From: Nocardia flavorosea NBRC 108225
GTDB taxonomy: Bacteria > Actinomycetota > Actinomycetes > Mycobacteriales > Mycobacteriaceae
Assembly (NCBI RefSeq): GCF_001613385.1
Contig: NZ_BDCG01000006.1
Location: forward strand, 1 to 64,000
Length of the DNA stretch: 64,000 nucleotides
Reading direction: 5' to 3'
Shown here piece after piece: positions 1 through 8,390 of this stretch. The notes below the pieces were generated by a model. The model did no database searches, had not been told where the DNA came from, and worked only from the letters and a program-made list of their open reading frames with translations. The stretch's first letter is position 1, and the number at the start of each line of letters is the position of its first letter. The translations under genes were made by a program, and so were the position numbers.

Positions 1-1
1 C

Positions 2-283
2 ATGGGCAGCGGGCACTGGTCCGGCCCGCTGCGCCTGTACCCTTACGACGAATCCGCCCCTGTGCTCTACGGCAACGGTCGCTTCATCCAATGCCCGGCC
101 GTCGACCGTTACCACTTCAACGCCGACCGCCTCATGGAAGAAGGCGAAACCCTCTACGACGCCTTCGACGGCCTGCAGCGCGGCGGTATCCTCCCTCGCG
201 ACGACAGCTGGCAGTTCAAATCGATCTTCGCGGCATCCCGGATCCCCGCCCTGCTCTCGCGCATCGGCGGTGGAAGCCGGTAG
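2..283 (+). CDS. C-terminal part of an unidentified protein (5' end may lie outside window)
   Basis: The open frame runs from the window edge to a TAG stop at 281-283 and encodes about 93 residues. An ATG sits at base 2, but no upstream sequence is visible, so a ribosome site cannot be judged and this is probably the tail of a longer gene. The product is soluble, rich in aromatic and charged residues (HWSGPLRLYPYDE near its start) and has no membrane segment. I do not recognise the family and assign no function. Codon use is strongly GC3-biased, which supports real coding. Confidence 0.5.
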   Translation: MGSGHWSGPLRLYPYDESAPVLYGNGRFIQCPAVDRYHFNADRLMEEGETLYDAFDGLQRGGILPRDDSWQFKSIFAASRIPALLSRIGGGSR

Positions 284-803
284 CAGGAACACGCGAACGG
301 AAAGCGACAACGACCACACTCGATGGCCGGTTGCCCTGTCGCCTTCCGAACCGCACACTGTGGCCATCCGGCACGGACGGGTGGACATAGGATCACAGAC
401 CGCCAGGGCGAGCTCGATCGTGGCAACAGGGTCGAGCTGGTTCGCGGGTGTGGACACGTGCCATGGATGCTCGTATTTCGACCGGAATTCCGGCATCCGG
501 CGATCCGCCGTGTCCCGCCGCCCCTCGGCAGCGGCCTATTGCTTACCGGCGCCATCTACCAGGTGGGCGGCCCTTCCGCCGACCACGCCGACGGCGTATC
601 CGTGGTCGCGCCACAATAGGTAGACACCGACAGCACGGGAACCGTCGACCGCTGGATTGTTCGGGATGGCTGGATCGAGACGACTGCTATCGAATCCGCC
701 GGTCTGGTATCGGGGGACACAGCTGCACACGCAGCCGCGTCGCTTCCGACGAACCGGATCTAGGATACAAAGCGGGGGGTAAACGGGGGGCCAGAACAAG
801 ATA
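284..803. other. Intergenic stretch without a supported gene
   Basis: About 520 bases between the first gene and the tRNA-Ala terminator hairpin. Several overlapping frames of 65-130 codons are open on both strands, but none has a convincing start, ribosome site or recognisable domain. This may be a decayed gene. I see no repeats apart from the hairpin at its right end. Confidence 0.4.
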
Positions 804-840
804 GCAGGTCATGCCCAGTCTGAGACTGGGCATGACCTGC
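804..840 (-). terminator. Perfect 18-bp-arm hairpin just downstream of tRNA-Ala
   Basis: The arms 804-821 and 823-840 are perfectly complementary around one central base. The hairpin begins 8 bases beyond the 3' end of the minus-strand tRNA-Ala. On the plus side it is followed by AATTTTT, on the minus side by ATCTTGTTC. It is best read as the tRNA terminator and may work in both directions. Confidence 0.75.
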
Positions 841-848
841 AATTTTTG

Positions 849-921
849 TGGAGCTAAGGGGACTCGAACCCCTGACCCCCACACTGCCAGTGTGGTGCGC
901 TACCAGCTGCGCCATAGCCCC
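849..921 (-). tRNA. tRNA-Ala (anticodon GGC)
   Basis: Read on the minus strand, the 73-base sequence starts GGGGCTATGGCGCAGCTGGT and ends in TAGCTCC plus discriminator A. The acceptor arms pair (915-921 with 850-856, one G-U). The anticodon arm is CCACACT-GGC-AGTGTGG, giving anticodon GGC, which reads GCC and GCU alanine codons. The T arm carries GGTTCGAGTCC. The terminal CCA is not encoded. A perfect hairpin follows directly. Confidence 0.96.
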
Positions 922-1015
922 GGATGGTTGCCGCCGGTTCCCCGGCTGCCTGAACGAAGTTACACCACCTCCACGTCGGGCACCAAATCGGCTGGAGTCC
1001 GGGTGAACGGCGCGG

Positions 1016-1750
1016 TCAGGGGGCGACCTGCTGGACCCATTCGTGGTTCTGGGTGTCGAGCTTGGTGGCGACGTCGAACACGCTGGGGGTTGCCGCGTCG
1101 CCGTCGAGGGCGGTTTTCAGGTCTTCGAGGGCCGCGGTGGCCTGCTGTCGCGCCTGGTCGGTGCGGGCGCCGGTGGTGATGCAGTCGTGGGCGGCCCGAG
1201 GCGCGCCGGACTCGGTGGCGATGGTGGCGAGTTCGTCGTCGGTCAGGCCGGAGCCTTCGTCGGGTTGCCGGGTGTTGAGGAGGGCATCGTGGAACTTCGA
1301 GTAGGTGACCCCGGAGCCGGTCTCCGCGACGCATTGCAGGGCTGCGGAAGCGCGGGTGGAGTAATCGCCGCTCTCGGACTTGGAGTCGAGGAAATTCACG
1401 AAGCGGTAGCGGACGGCGAGTTTGCCCTCGTCGATTTTCTGGGCGATTTCCTGGCCGTAGAGACGTTCGAGGCTGCCGCAGCCGGGGCACATGGGGTCTT
1501 CGTAGATTTCGAGGGTTTTCGGGGCCTCGGGTAGGCCGAGGCGCACGCCGCCGTCGGTCTGCACCGTCGCCGTGACCGAGGGGTTGCGGACCGGTCCATA
1601 GCCTTCGTTGCGCACTTCGGCCTCGTCGGTCCCCCAGCGGAAGGCGAAGAAGACGATCAGCGCGATCAGTGCCAGGGCCACCCCGCCCAGGGCGTAGGTG
1701 GTGCCGTTGGACATCGACCGGGGGGTGTAATCGGGCGGCGGTTTGCTCAC
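1016..1750 (-). CDS. Membrane-anchored DsbA-like thioredoxin-fold protein
   Basis: A thiol-disulfide oxidoreductase of the DsbA/thioredoxin fold, expected to act outside the membrane on cysteines of exported proteins. From the GTG at 1750 it has 244 residues. There is a short cytoplasmic lead, one membrane anchor (YALGGVALALIALIVFFAF), a linker, then the catalytic motif DPMCPGCGSLE with a CPGC active site, and the cis-proline segment ATPSVF near the C-terminus. An alternative ATG at 1714 would shorten the lead by 12 residues. It lies 92 bases downstream of the MFS gene on the same strand and may be co-transcribed. Family assignment is firm; the substrate is unknown. Confidence 0.9.
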   Translation of the reverse strand: MSKPPPDYTPRSMSNGTTYALGGVALALIALIVFFAFRWGTDEAEVRNEGYGPVRNPSVTATVQTDGGVRLGLPEAPKTLEIYEDPMCPGCGSLERLYGQEIAQKIDEGKLAVRYRFVNFLDSKSESGDYSTRASAALQCVAETGSGVTYSKFHDALLNTRQPDEGSGLTDDELATIATESGAPRAAHDCITTGARTDQARQQATAALEDLKTALDGDAATPSVFDVATKLDTQNHEWVQQVAP

Positions 1751-1841
1751 GCGACCACTCTGCCGTATCCGGGCGAATCGGTCACGCGGACCCGGTTCCC
1801 GGACGCCCGGCAACGCGCCACCGCGATCGGCGTGGCCGGGG

Positions 1842-3305
1842 TCAGCGCTTCGAGTTCGCGGCGTTCTCTCCGGCCGATGTTCCGGTGCGGTCTCCGCCTC
1901 CGGCCTCGGCGTCGGCAGCATTGTGTGTGTTCCCAGGAGCGGCCATCGTCTGTTCCGGAGGCTCGACCATCCCCGGCGACTCCGGCTCGGGTTCGATGCT
2001 GGCACGCCTCATCGGTTCCGGAACGACGAACCAGGCAATAGCGGCCACGGCCAGCAGGGAACCGGTGGCTGCGAGCCCGGCGCCGTAGCCCAGCTGCTGG
2101 GCGATGGCGCCGACCACGATGGGCCCGAGGACGGTGCCCAGGTCCTGGGACATCTGGAACCCGGCGAGCATGGTGCCGCCGCGTGCGCGGGAGCCGATGA
2201 TATCGCCGACGGCGGCCTGCTGGGCGGGGGTGAACAGACCGGATCCGATACCTGCGACGAACGAGGTGACCAGCAGCCACGCGAGATTCGGGGACAGGCC
2301 GAGACCAGTGGTACCGACCGCGCAGACCAGGGCGCCGGAGATCAGCAGGGGGCGGCGGCCGTAGGTGTCGGAGAGCCGGCCGGAGTAGAACAGGACGGTC
2401 GCGTTACCGGCGGCGAAAACAGTCAGGGCCACCCCGGCCATACCTGATGGCTGGCCGTGGACTTCCACGACCAACAGGGGGACGAGCGCCATCCGGACGC
2501 CGAACACCGCCGCGCCGTTGGCGAAGTTGGACCACAATGCCGCGCGGTATTCGGGTCGCGCCAGGCCCTGCATGAAACTCACGGTGGCGGCGTCGGCAGC
2601 GGATTCGGATTCGGTGATCCGCGAGTCCCGCAGATTGAAGTACACGACCGCCACAGCGACGAGCAGCGCCGCCGCATAGATGAGGAACGGTGCGCGCAGG
2701 CCGAACCCGGCCAGCGCCCCACCGATCAGCGGACCGGACAGTCCGCCGATCAGGAAACACGTCGACCACAGCCCGGTGACCCGGCCGCGTTCGGTGGGCG
2801 GGGACAGCCGGATCACCAGCGCCATCGAGGAGACGGTGAACATGGTCGAACCGATCCCACCCAGGGAACGCAGCACCATCAGCTGCCAATAGGTCTGAGC
2901 GAAGGCACTCGCGCCGGTCGAAAGCGCGACGATGAGCAGCCCGACCAGATAGATCCGCCGCTCCCCCAGCATCTGCACCAGGCGCCCACTCACGGGCGCG
3001 AACAGCAGCCGCATCGCCGCGAACGCGCTGACGATCGCGGACGCGGCCGCCACCCCGACCCCGAAGCTCAGCGCGAACTGCGGCAACACCGGCGAGACCA
3101 GGCCGAACCCGACCGCCACACAGAAAGCGGCGGCGATGAGCACCCAGATTTCGCTGGGCAGCGGCGGCCTATCTGTCTTGCGGACCCGGCGGCCCGGTCG
3201 GCGAAAGCGCCCCAGCAGGGAGGACCGGCCCACAGCGTTCGCCCCAACCGGCCCATTCACGCTCTGGGATCCGGATCGATCGTTCGCTACGGCCTCATCA
3301 CTCAC
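1842..3305 (-). CDS. MFS transporter (probable drug/metabolite exporter)
   Basis: A major facilitator superfamily permease of about 487 residues with roughly twelve hydrophobic helices. The conserved loop 2-3 region appears as SGRLVQMLGERRIYLVG and is repeated in the second half as SGRLSDTYGRRPLL. The family exports small molecules by proton antiport; the substrate cannot be predicted. The C-terminal 50 residues are an acidic Pro/Ala/Gly tail (EPEPESPG, EAGGGDRTG) that looks disordered. I chose the GTG at 3305; another GTG at 3356 would add 17 mostly hydrophobic residues. Neither has a clear Shine-Dalgarno site. The DsbA-like gene follows on the same strand. Confidence 0.88.
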   Translation of the reverse strand: MSDEAVANDRSGSQSVNGPVGANAVGRSSLLGRFRRPGRRVRKTDRPPLPSEIWVLIAAAFCVAVGFGLVSPVLPQFALSFGVGVAAASAIVSAFAAMRLLFAPVSGRLVQMLGERRIYLVGLLIVALSTGASAFAQTYWQLMVLRSLGGIGSTMFTVSSMALVIRLSPPTERGRVTGLWSTCFLIGGLSGPLIGGALAGFGLRAPFLIYAAALLVAVAVVYFNLRDSRITESESAADAATVSFMQGLARPEYRAALWSNFANGAAVFGVRMALVPLLVVEVHGQPSGMAGVALTVFAAGNATVLFYSGRLSDTYGRRPLLISGALVCAVGTTGLGLSPNLAWLLVTSFVAGIGSGLFTPAQQAAVGDIIGSRARGGTMLAGFQMSQDLGTVLGPIVVGAIAQQLGYGAGLAATGSLLAVAAIAWFVVPEPMRRASIEPEPESPGMVEPPEQTMAAPGNTHNAADAEAGGGDRTGTSAGENAANSKR

Positions 3306-3501
3306 CCAGGCAACCAACACCGAGGTGGCCGTCACAATTCCCTGCTGTAGAAGCACGACGCCGCAGAGGCGGACAATTTCCGCAGCACCGTCCTCGTCGC
3401 TGTCGAAACAGCGGGCCGGCCGCAGAAGGGTGGGCCGAGCCCCGTCCCGGCCGATACGGCCCGCAAGATCACCGTGGCGCTCGACGCCGCATGAGCGGGT
3501 G

Positions 3502-3528
3502 GATCCGGCCGGGCCTCCCGGCCGGATC
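3502..3528 (-). terminator. Hairpin terminator downstream of pgm
   Basis: Arms GATCCGGCCGGG (3502-3513) and their exact complement (3517-3528) enclose a CCT loop. The hairpin lies 52 bases beyond the minus-strand pgm stop, in the gap before the MFS gene. There is no U-tract on the minus side, as is common for terminators in actinobacteria. Confidence 0.6.
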
Positions 3529-3579
3529 TTCCGGACGGCACGGCGAATCGGCGGGCTGTCGCCGGCCGCCGCGTATCCG

Positions 3580-5217
3580 TCAGCCGGCTGCCAGCACCCG
3601 TCCGACCAGCTCCCGGGCCGCTTCCTGGACCTGCCCCAAATGGTCGGGTCCGTGGAACGACTCCGCGTAGATCTTGTATTTGCTCTCCGTGCCCGACGGG
3701 CGGGCCGCGAACCAGGCGTTTTCCGTGCTCACCTTCAAACCGCCGAGCGCCGCGCCGTTACCGCGGGCCCGGGTGGCGACCTCGGTGATCGGTTCGCCCG
3801 CGATCTCGGTGGCGGTCACCTGTCCGGGGTCGAGGGCGGACAGCAGTTTCTTCTGCTCCGCGTCGGCGGGGGCGTCGATGCGGGCGTAGGCGGGGCTGCC
3901 GTGGTTGCGTTCCAGTTCGAGGTAGCGGGCCGAGGGGCTCTGCCCGGTGACGGCGGCGATCTCGGCGGCCAGCAGCGCGAGCAGGATGCCGTCCTTCTCC
4001 GTGGTCCACACGGAGCCGTCCATGCGCAGGAAGGAGGCGCCGGCGCTCTCCTCACCGCCGAAGGCGAGACTGCCGCTGAACAGTCCGGGGACGAACCATT
4101 TGAACCCGACCGGCACCTCGTAGACGTCACGTCCCAGCACGCGGACGACTCGGTCGATCATCGCCGAGGTCACCGCCGTTTTGCCGATCTTGGTGAGCGC
4201 ATCCCAGCGGTGCCGGTTCGCCACCAGATAGTCGATCGCGACGGCGAGGAAGTGATTCGGGTTCATCAGGCCGCCGTCGGGGGTGACGATGCCGTGCCGG
4301 TCGGCGTCGGCATCATTACCGGTGGAGATGTCGTAGTCGTCGCGGATCGAGACCAGCGACGCCATCGCATGCGGGGACGAGGGATCCATCCGGATCTGGC
4401 CGTCGCCGTCGAGTGTCATGAAACGCCAGGTGGGGTCGACCGTCGGGTTCACCACCTCGAGCTCGAGATCGTAGCGCTGCCCGATTTCTTCCCAGTAGTC
4501 CACGCTGGCACCGCCCATCGGGTCGGCGCCGAGCCGGATCCCTGCGCCGCGGATGGCGTCGAGGTTGAGTACCGCGGGCAGATCCGCGACGTAATGGTCG
4601 AGGAAGTCGTAGCGGCCCGCGGCGGCCATTGCCTGCGTCAGTGCGGCCCGTTTCACCCCGGCCAGGCCGCCGCGCAGCAGTTCGTTGGCGCGCTCGGCGA
4701 TCGCATCGGTGGCGCCGGTATCGGCCGGGCCGCCGTGGGGTGGGTTGTATTTGATACCGCCGTCACGTGGTGGGTTGTGCGACGGGGTCACTACGATACC
4801 GTCGGCCTGCGGTCGGGAACTGTCGCGGTTGTGGCGGACCACCGCATGGCTGAGTGCGGGCGTCGGGGTGTAACGACCGCGGGAATCCACCACGGCGCCG
4901 ACCTCGTTGCCCGCGAGAACTTCGAGCACGGTGGTCCACGCCGGTTCGGACAGCGCGTGGGTGTCGCGGGCCAGATACACCGGCCCCTTGATTCCGCGGG
5001 TGGCCCGGTATTCGACGACGGCCTGGGTGATGGCCAGGATATGCGCCTCGTTGAACGTGGCGTCCAGGCTCGAGCCGCGGTGCCCGGAGGTTCCGAAAAC
5101 GACCCGCTGGCTGGGTTCGGCGGGGTCGGGAACGCGACTGTAATACGCGGTCACCAACCCCGGCACGTCCACCAGATCGCCGGGGCGGGCCGGTCGCCCG
5201 GCTCGGTCGTGCGCCAT
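3580..5217 (-). CDS. pgm: Phosphoglucomutase (alpha-D-glucose phosphate-specific)
   Basis: Interconverts glucose-1-phosphate and glucose-6-phosphate in the cytoplasm, linking glycolysis to glycogen, trehalose and cell-wall sugar nucleotides. All four family signatures are visible in order: VFGTSGHRGSS near residue 40; the phosphoserine loop TPSHNPP near 145; the metal loop NDADADRHG near 290; the sugar-specificity loop FGGEESAGAS near 375; and the phosphate-binding RPSGTE near the C-terminus. Length is 545 residues, normal for bacterial Pgm. The ATG at 5217 has GGGAG upstream, so I prefer it to the in-frame ATG at 5268, which overlaps the fluC stop. Monocistronic, with a hairpin downstream. 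Confidence 0.97.
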   Translation of the reverse strand: MAHDRAGRPARPGDLVDVPGLVTAYYSRVPDPAEPSQRVVFGTSGHRGSSLDATFNEAHILAITQAVVEYRATRGIKGPVYLARDTHALSEPAWTTVLEVLAGNEVGAVVDSRGRYTPTPALSHAVVRHNRDSSRPQADGIVVTPSHNPPRDGGIKYNPPHGGPADTGATDAIAERANELLRGGLAGVKRAALTQAMAAAGRYDFLDHYVADLPAVLNLDAIRGAGIRLGADPMGGASVDYWEEIGQRYDLELEVVNPTVDPTWRFMTLDGDGQIRMDPSSPHAMASLVSIRDDYDISTGNDADADRHGIVTPDGGLMNPNHFLAVAIDYLVANRHRWDALTKIGKTAVTSAMIDRVVRVLGRDVYEVPVGFKWFVPGLFSGSLAFGGEESAGASFLRMDGSVWTTEKDGILLALLAAEIAAVTGQSPSARYLELERNHGSPAYARIDAPADAEQKKLLSALDPGQVTATEIAGEPITEVATRARGNGAALGGLKVSTENAWFAARPSGTESKYKIYAESFHGPDHLGQVQEAARELVGRVLAAG

Positions 5218-5264
5218 GTTCGGAGCTCCCTTCGTGGTCGGCCGTACCCGGCTGGTCATCGTGA

Positions 5265-5651
5265 TCATCCGAACGGTCCCGCGGCGGTGGCGCCGAGAGA
5301 GACCGCGCCGAGACAGATCCCGGTGTTGAGCACGATATTGCCGAACGCCTGCCCGGCAGCACCACCGGTGGCGAGCGCGACCGTCTCGTAGCCGAACGTG
5401 CTGAAGGTCGTGAATGCACCGCAGAATCCGATTCCCGCGGCCGCCACCACCGCGTCACTCGCACCCGACCCGATCAACACACCCAGCAGCGCCGAGCCCA
5501 CAATATTAACCGCCAGCGTGCCGAGCGGAAGCCGGGAATCGGTATACGCGGTGACGACGCGATCGAGCAGATAACGCGCGGGCGCGCCCAGCATTCCGCC
5601 CAGCACCACCCATACCGCGGTCACCGGCCGGTATCCGTTCGCTGCCGGCAC
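5265..5651 (-). CDS. crcB: Fluoride channel FluC/CrcB, second copy
   Basis: A small membrane protein of about 128 residues with four predicted helices, of the FluC (CrcB) fluoride-export channel family. It protects cytoplasmic enzymes from fluoride. Conserved features seen: GAPARYLL in helix 1, LAVNIVGSALLG in helix 2 with the channel asparagine, and the phenylalanine/threonine stretch GAFTTFSTF in helix 3. FluC works as an antiparallel dual-topology dimer. This copy lies 56 bases downstream of the other. The GTG at 5651 is the most plausible start; its ribosome site is weak, so the N-terminus is uncertain. Confidence 0.9.
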   Translation of the reverse strand: MPAANGYRPVTAVWVVLGGMLGAPARYLLDRVVTAYTDSRLPLGTLAVNIVGSALLGVLIGSGASDAVVAAAGIGFCGAFTTFSTFGYETVALATGGAAGQAFGNIVLNTGICLGAVSLGATAAGPFG

Positions 5652-5707
5652 TCCGCACTCACCGCTACCGCCATCACCCGACCCCTCTCGCTCGTCCCGT
5701 CTTACGT

Positions 5708-6151
5708 TCAGCTCGTGCCGTACTGCCTTGTCCCGCCGCGTCTTCCCGTAATCCACCGGGTGACCGTCATTCCCGCGAGGACCGCGACCAGGCAGGTCAC
5801 CACGGTTCCCCCGAGGTATCCGAGCGCTACACCCGGGGCACCCGATTCGAGCAGTGTACGAACCTCGGCGCTGTAACTGGAAAAGGTGGTGAATCCACCG
5901 AGTACCCCGACTCCGAGGAACGGGCGCAGCAGCCGCGGCGGGGCGAACACCTCGGTGATGATCACCATCAGGATGCCGATGGCCAGGCAGCCGAGGGTGT
6001 TGGCGAGGAAGGTGGCCCACGGAAAACCTCCGGGCCGGACCGGGATCCGCAGGGTGAGCCAGTAGCGCAGGCCGGCGCCGAGCCCACCGCCGCAGGCGAC
6101 GGCCGCCAGGACGGCGGCATCCATCGGTGCGGTCTGCACTGGTTCGCTCAT
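5708..6151 (-). CDS. crcB: Fluoride channel FluC/CrcB, first copy
   Basis: A paralogue of the adjacent FluC protein, 147 residues and four helices. It shows GAGLRYWL, FLANTLGCLAIG and GGFTTFSSY, the same three signatures as its neighbour. The ATG at 6151 is preceded by a strong AGGAGG at about 8 bases. Paired FluC genes in actinobacteria and firmicutes often encode the two halves of a heterodimer. Here each copy keeps all the hallmark residues, so homodimers cannot be excluded. I looked for a fluoride riboswitch in the 137 bases upstream and did not recognise one. Confidence 0.93.
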   Translation of the reverse strand: MSEPVQTAPMDAAVLAAVACGGGLGAGLRYWLTLRIPVRPGGFPWATFLANTLGCLAIGILMVIITEVFAPPRLLRPFLGVGVLGGFTTFSSYSAEVRTLLESGAPGVALGYLGGTVVTCLVAVLAGMTVTRWITGRRGGTRQYGTS

Positions 6152-6266
6152 GCTCCGGGACCTCCTGCGTTCCACGGCGGCGTGCGCACGGATCGCGCAT
6201 CGCAACGGTATCCGCAGGCGGGGCGGGGTTTATATCGGGCCGGATCGAAATGGTCTGCGTTAATTC

Positions 6267-6278
6267 GTAGCTTGCTAC
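6267..6278. promoter_or_regulatory. Short palindrome upstream of TetR gene
   Basis: GTAGC and GCTAC flank TT, ending 10 bases before the GTG start of the TetR gene, in the region shared with the divergent fluC pair. It may be an autoregulatory operator, but it is short. Confidence 0.3.
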
Positions 6279-6288
6279 CATTCCGGAT

Positions 6289-6966
6289 GTGAACCTCGCC
6301 ACCACTGCGCCCCGGACGCGCCGTCTCCGGGTGGATGCGGCGCGCAATCAGCAGCGGATCATCGATGCGGCCCGGGAGCTGTTCGCCGACCGCGGACTGG
6401 AGATCACGCTCGACGATGTGGCCGACCGCGCGGGGGTCGGTGTGGGCACCGTGTACCGCCGGTTCGCCAACAAGCGGGAACTGATTTCCGAGGTCTTCGC
6501 CGTACATGTCCGGGAATTCGTGCAGGCAGCACAGGATGCACTCGCCGTTGCGGATCCATGGGAGGGTGTCGTCCGGCTCTTCGACTACGCGTGCCGGCAT
6601 ATGGCGGCCAACCGCGGTTTCAGCGAAGTGATGCTCGAAATGCATGACGACCCCGGACACCTCGGCCGTCCACGCGAACAGCTCGGCCCTGCCGTGGCGG
6701 CCGTGATGGAACGGGCCCGGAACGCCGGTGTGCTGCAGCCGGGGATCGAGGACACCGATCTGTTCGCGTTGATCTACATGGTCGATTCGCTCGCCGAGTT
6801 CGCCCGCCCGGTCGATGCCGATATCTGGCGCCGCTATATGGCGATCACTCTCAACGGCATTCGTGCCCAGGACACGCCGGCGCAGCCGTTGGCGGTGAAT
6901 GCGCTCAGTCTTGCGCAGGTGGAGCGGGCCAAGGCGGCCAAGCCGTGCGTGGCCCGGCGCCGCTGA
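6289..6966 (+). CDS. TetR-family transcriptional regulator
   Basis: A 225-residue regulator. The N-terminal helix-turn-helix is clear: AARELFADRGLEITLDDVAD, then RAGVGVGTVYRRFANKREL at about residues 45-65. The rest is an all-helical ligand and dimerisation domain. The GTG start at 6289 gives an N-terminus typical of the family. It is divergent from the fluC genes (137-base gap) and upstream of the lactone oxidase, so either could be its target. The ligand is unknown. Confidence 0.92.
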   Translation: MNLATTAPRTRRLRVDAARNQQRIIDAARELFADRGLEITLDDVADRAGVGVGTVYRRFANKRELISEVFAVHVREFVQAAQDALAVADPWEGVVRLFDYACRHMAANRGFSEVMLEMHDDPGHLGRPREQLGPAVAAVMERARNAGVLQPGIEDTDLFALIYMVDSLAEFARPVDADIWRRYMAITLNGIRAQDTPAQPLAVNALSLAQVERAKAAKPCVARRR

Positions 6967-7051
6967 GCGCAACCCGATTTCTCCGTGTCGATTGCTCTGT
7001 GTCACGAGGTTTGCCCGGCAACCGGCGACACCATCCCTTAATGTTGGACAT

Positions 7052-8347
7052 GTGACCAAGTTATGGGTGAACTGGGCCGGCGATCAGCAATGCGTACCGG
7101 CCCGGCTGGCCGCGCCGCGCGATCACGCCGAACTGGCCGATGAATTGGGCCGGGCCGCAGCGGACGGGCACCGGGTCCGCGTCGCGGGATCGGGCCATTC
7201 CTTCACCGGCGCCTGCCTCACCGACGGCCTACTCCTGGACCTCTCCCGCATGAACCGGGTACTGGAGGTCGACCGCGAGACCGGCCTGGCGAAGGTCCAG
7301 GCGGGGATGACCCTCGCCGCCCTCAACGACCGGCTCGACCAGTACGGCCTCGCCTTCCCGAACCTAGGGGATATCGACGCCCAGACCATCGCCGGCGCCA
7401 CTGCCACCGGCACCCACGGCACCGGCGCCCGCCTACCCAACCTCTCCGCGCAACTACACGGGGTGGAGTTGATGACCGCCGACGGCAGAACTGTAGAACT
7501 GACCGAACACTCCGGCGCCGAGGCGTGGCGGGCGGCGCGGGTGAGCGTGGGCGCGCTCGGCGTGATCACCGCCTTCACCCTGCAACTCGTGCCCTCCTTC
7601 GTACTCGAGGGCGTCGAGCGGCCGGTGCCGGTGGCGGAGATCCTGGACGATCTGGACTCCTACGTAGACGGCAACGAGCATTTCGAGTTCTATATGTTCG
7701 CCCACAGCCCGCTCGCGATGACCAAACGCAATAATCGGGTCGATCTGCCGCCCGCACCACGACACAAAGCGGTCGACTGGTTCGCCGATATCGCCGTATC
7801 CAATCACGTCAGTGACGCACTGTGCCGACTGGCCCGCCGGCGGCCGGCCGTCATCCCGCCACTGCAGCGCGCCGCCGCCTACGCCTTCAGTTACCGGCGT
7901 CAGGTGGACCGCTCCTACCGGGTGTTCACCAGCCCGCGGCTGTTCCGGTTCACCGAGATGGAATACGCGATCCCGCGCGAACATTCGGTCGAGGCGATCC
8001 GTGAGATCAAGGAAACCGCCCGCCGTTTCGACTCGCCGATGCCCATCGAGGTGCGGTGGGTCGCGGGCGACGACGCCTTCCTCTCCCCGGCCGGCGGCCG
8101 GGCGACCTGCTATATCGCGGTGCACCAGTACGAAGGTATGGAACACGAAACGTTCTTCCGCGCCTGCGAAACGGTTTTCGACCGTTACCAGGGCCGGCCC
8201 CACTGGGGAAAACGCCACTACCAGAGCGCGGAGACGCTCCGGGCACGTTACCCGGACTGGGATCGATTCGCCGCGGTACGCCGGCACTACGATCCGGAAG
8301 GCCGCTTCGCCAACGACTACCTCGACGGAGTCCTCGGCCCCGTGTAG
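7052..8347 (+). CDS. FAD-linked sugar-lactone oxidase (L-gulono/D-arabinono-1,4-lactone oxidase family)
   Basis: A flavoprotein of 431 residues in the vanillyl-alcohol-oxidase fold, which oxidises aldono-1,4-lactones. The FAD-binding domain starts near residue 20 and has the SGHSF motif (RVAGSGHSFTGAC), where the histidine is the position that carries covalent flavin in several members. It continues with GATATGTHGTG and GVITAFTLQ. The C-terminal lactone-oxidase domain ends with the conserved HWGKRH-type segment (RPHWGKRHY) and FANDYLD. A GTG at 7052 fits the family N-terminus. The natural substrate in actinobacteria is not settled. Confidence 0.92.
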   Translation: MTKLWVNWAGDQQCVPARLAAPRDHAELADELGRAAADGHRVRVAGSGHSFTGACLTDGLLLDLSRMNRVLEVDRETGLAKVQAGMTLAALNDRLDQYGLAFPNLGDIDAQTIAGATATGTHGTGARLPNLSAQLHGVELMTADGRTVELTEHSGAEAWRAARVSVGALGVITAFTLQLVPSFVLEGVERPVPVAEILDDLDSYVDGNEHFEFYMFAHSPLAMTKRNNRVDLPPAPRHKAVDWFADIAVSNHVSDALCRLARRRPAVIPPLQRAAAYAFSYRRQVDRSYRVFTSPRLFRFTEMEYAIPREHSVEAIREIKETARRFDSPMPIEVRWVAGDDAFLSPAGGRATCYIAVHQYEGMEHETFFRACETVFDRYQGRPHWGKRHYQSAETLRARYPDWDRFAAVRRHYDPEGRFANDYLDGVLGPV

Positions 8348-8390
8348 ACCGATTCCGATGCACCGGACAGTCGTTGCCCGGCCGGATGCC

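Noticed and set aside
284..803. A 98-codon plus-strand frame at 323-619 (with GHVPW) as the end of an alpha/beta hydrolase
   Set aside because: One short suggestive motif without the rest of the domain, a ribosome site or consistent codon bias is too little.
3136..5391. A 751-codon plus-strand open frame opposite pgm and fluC
   Set aside because: It is the antisense shadow of strong minus-strand genes; its product is His/Gly/Val-rich without domains, and the minus-strand Pgm motifs are unequivocal.
6152..6288. Fluoride riboswitch upstream of the fluC pair
   Set aside because: The conserved pseudoknot sequences were not recognised on the minus strand.
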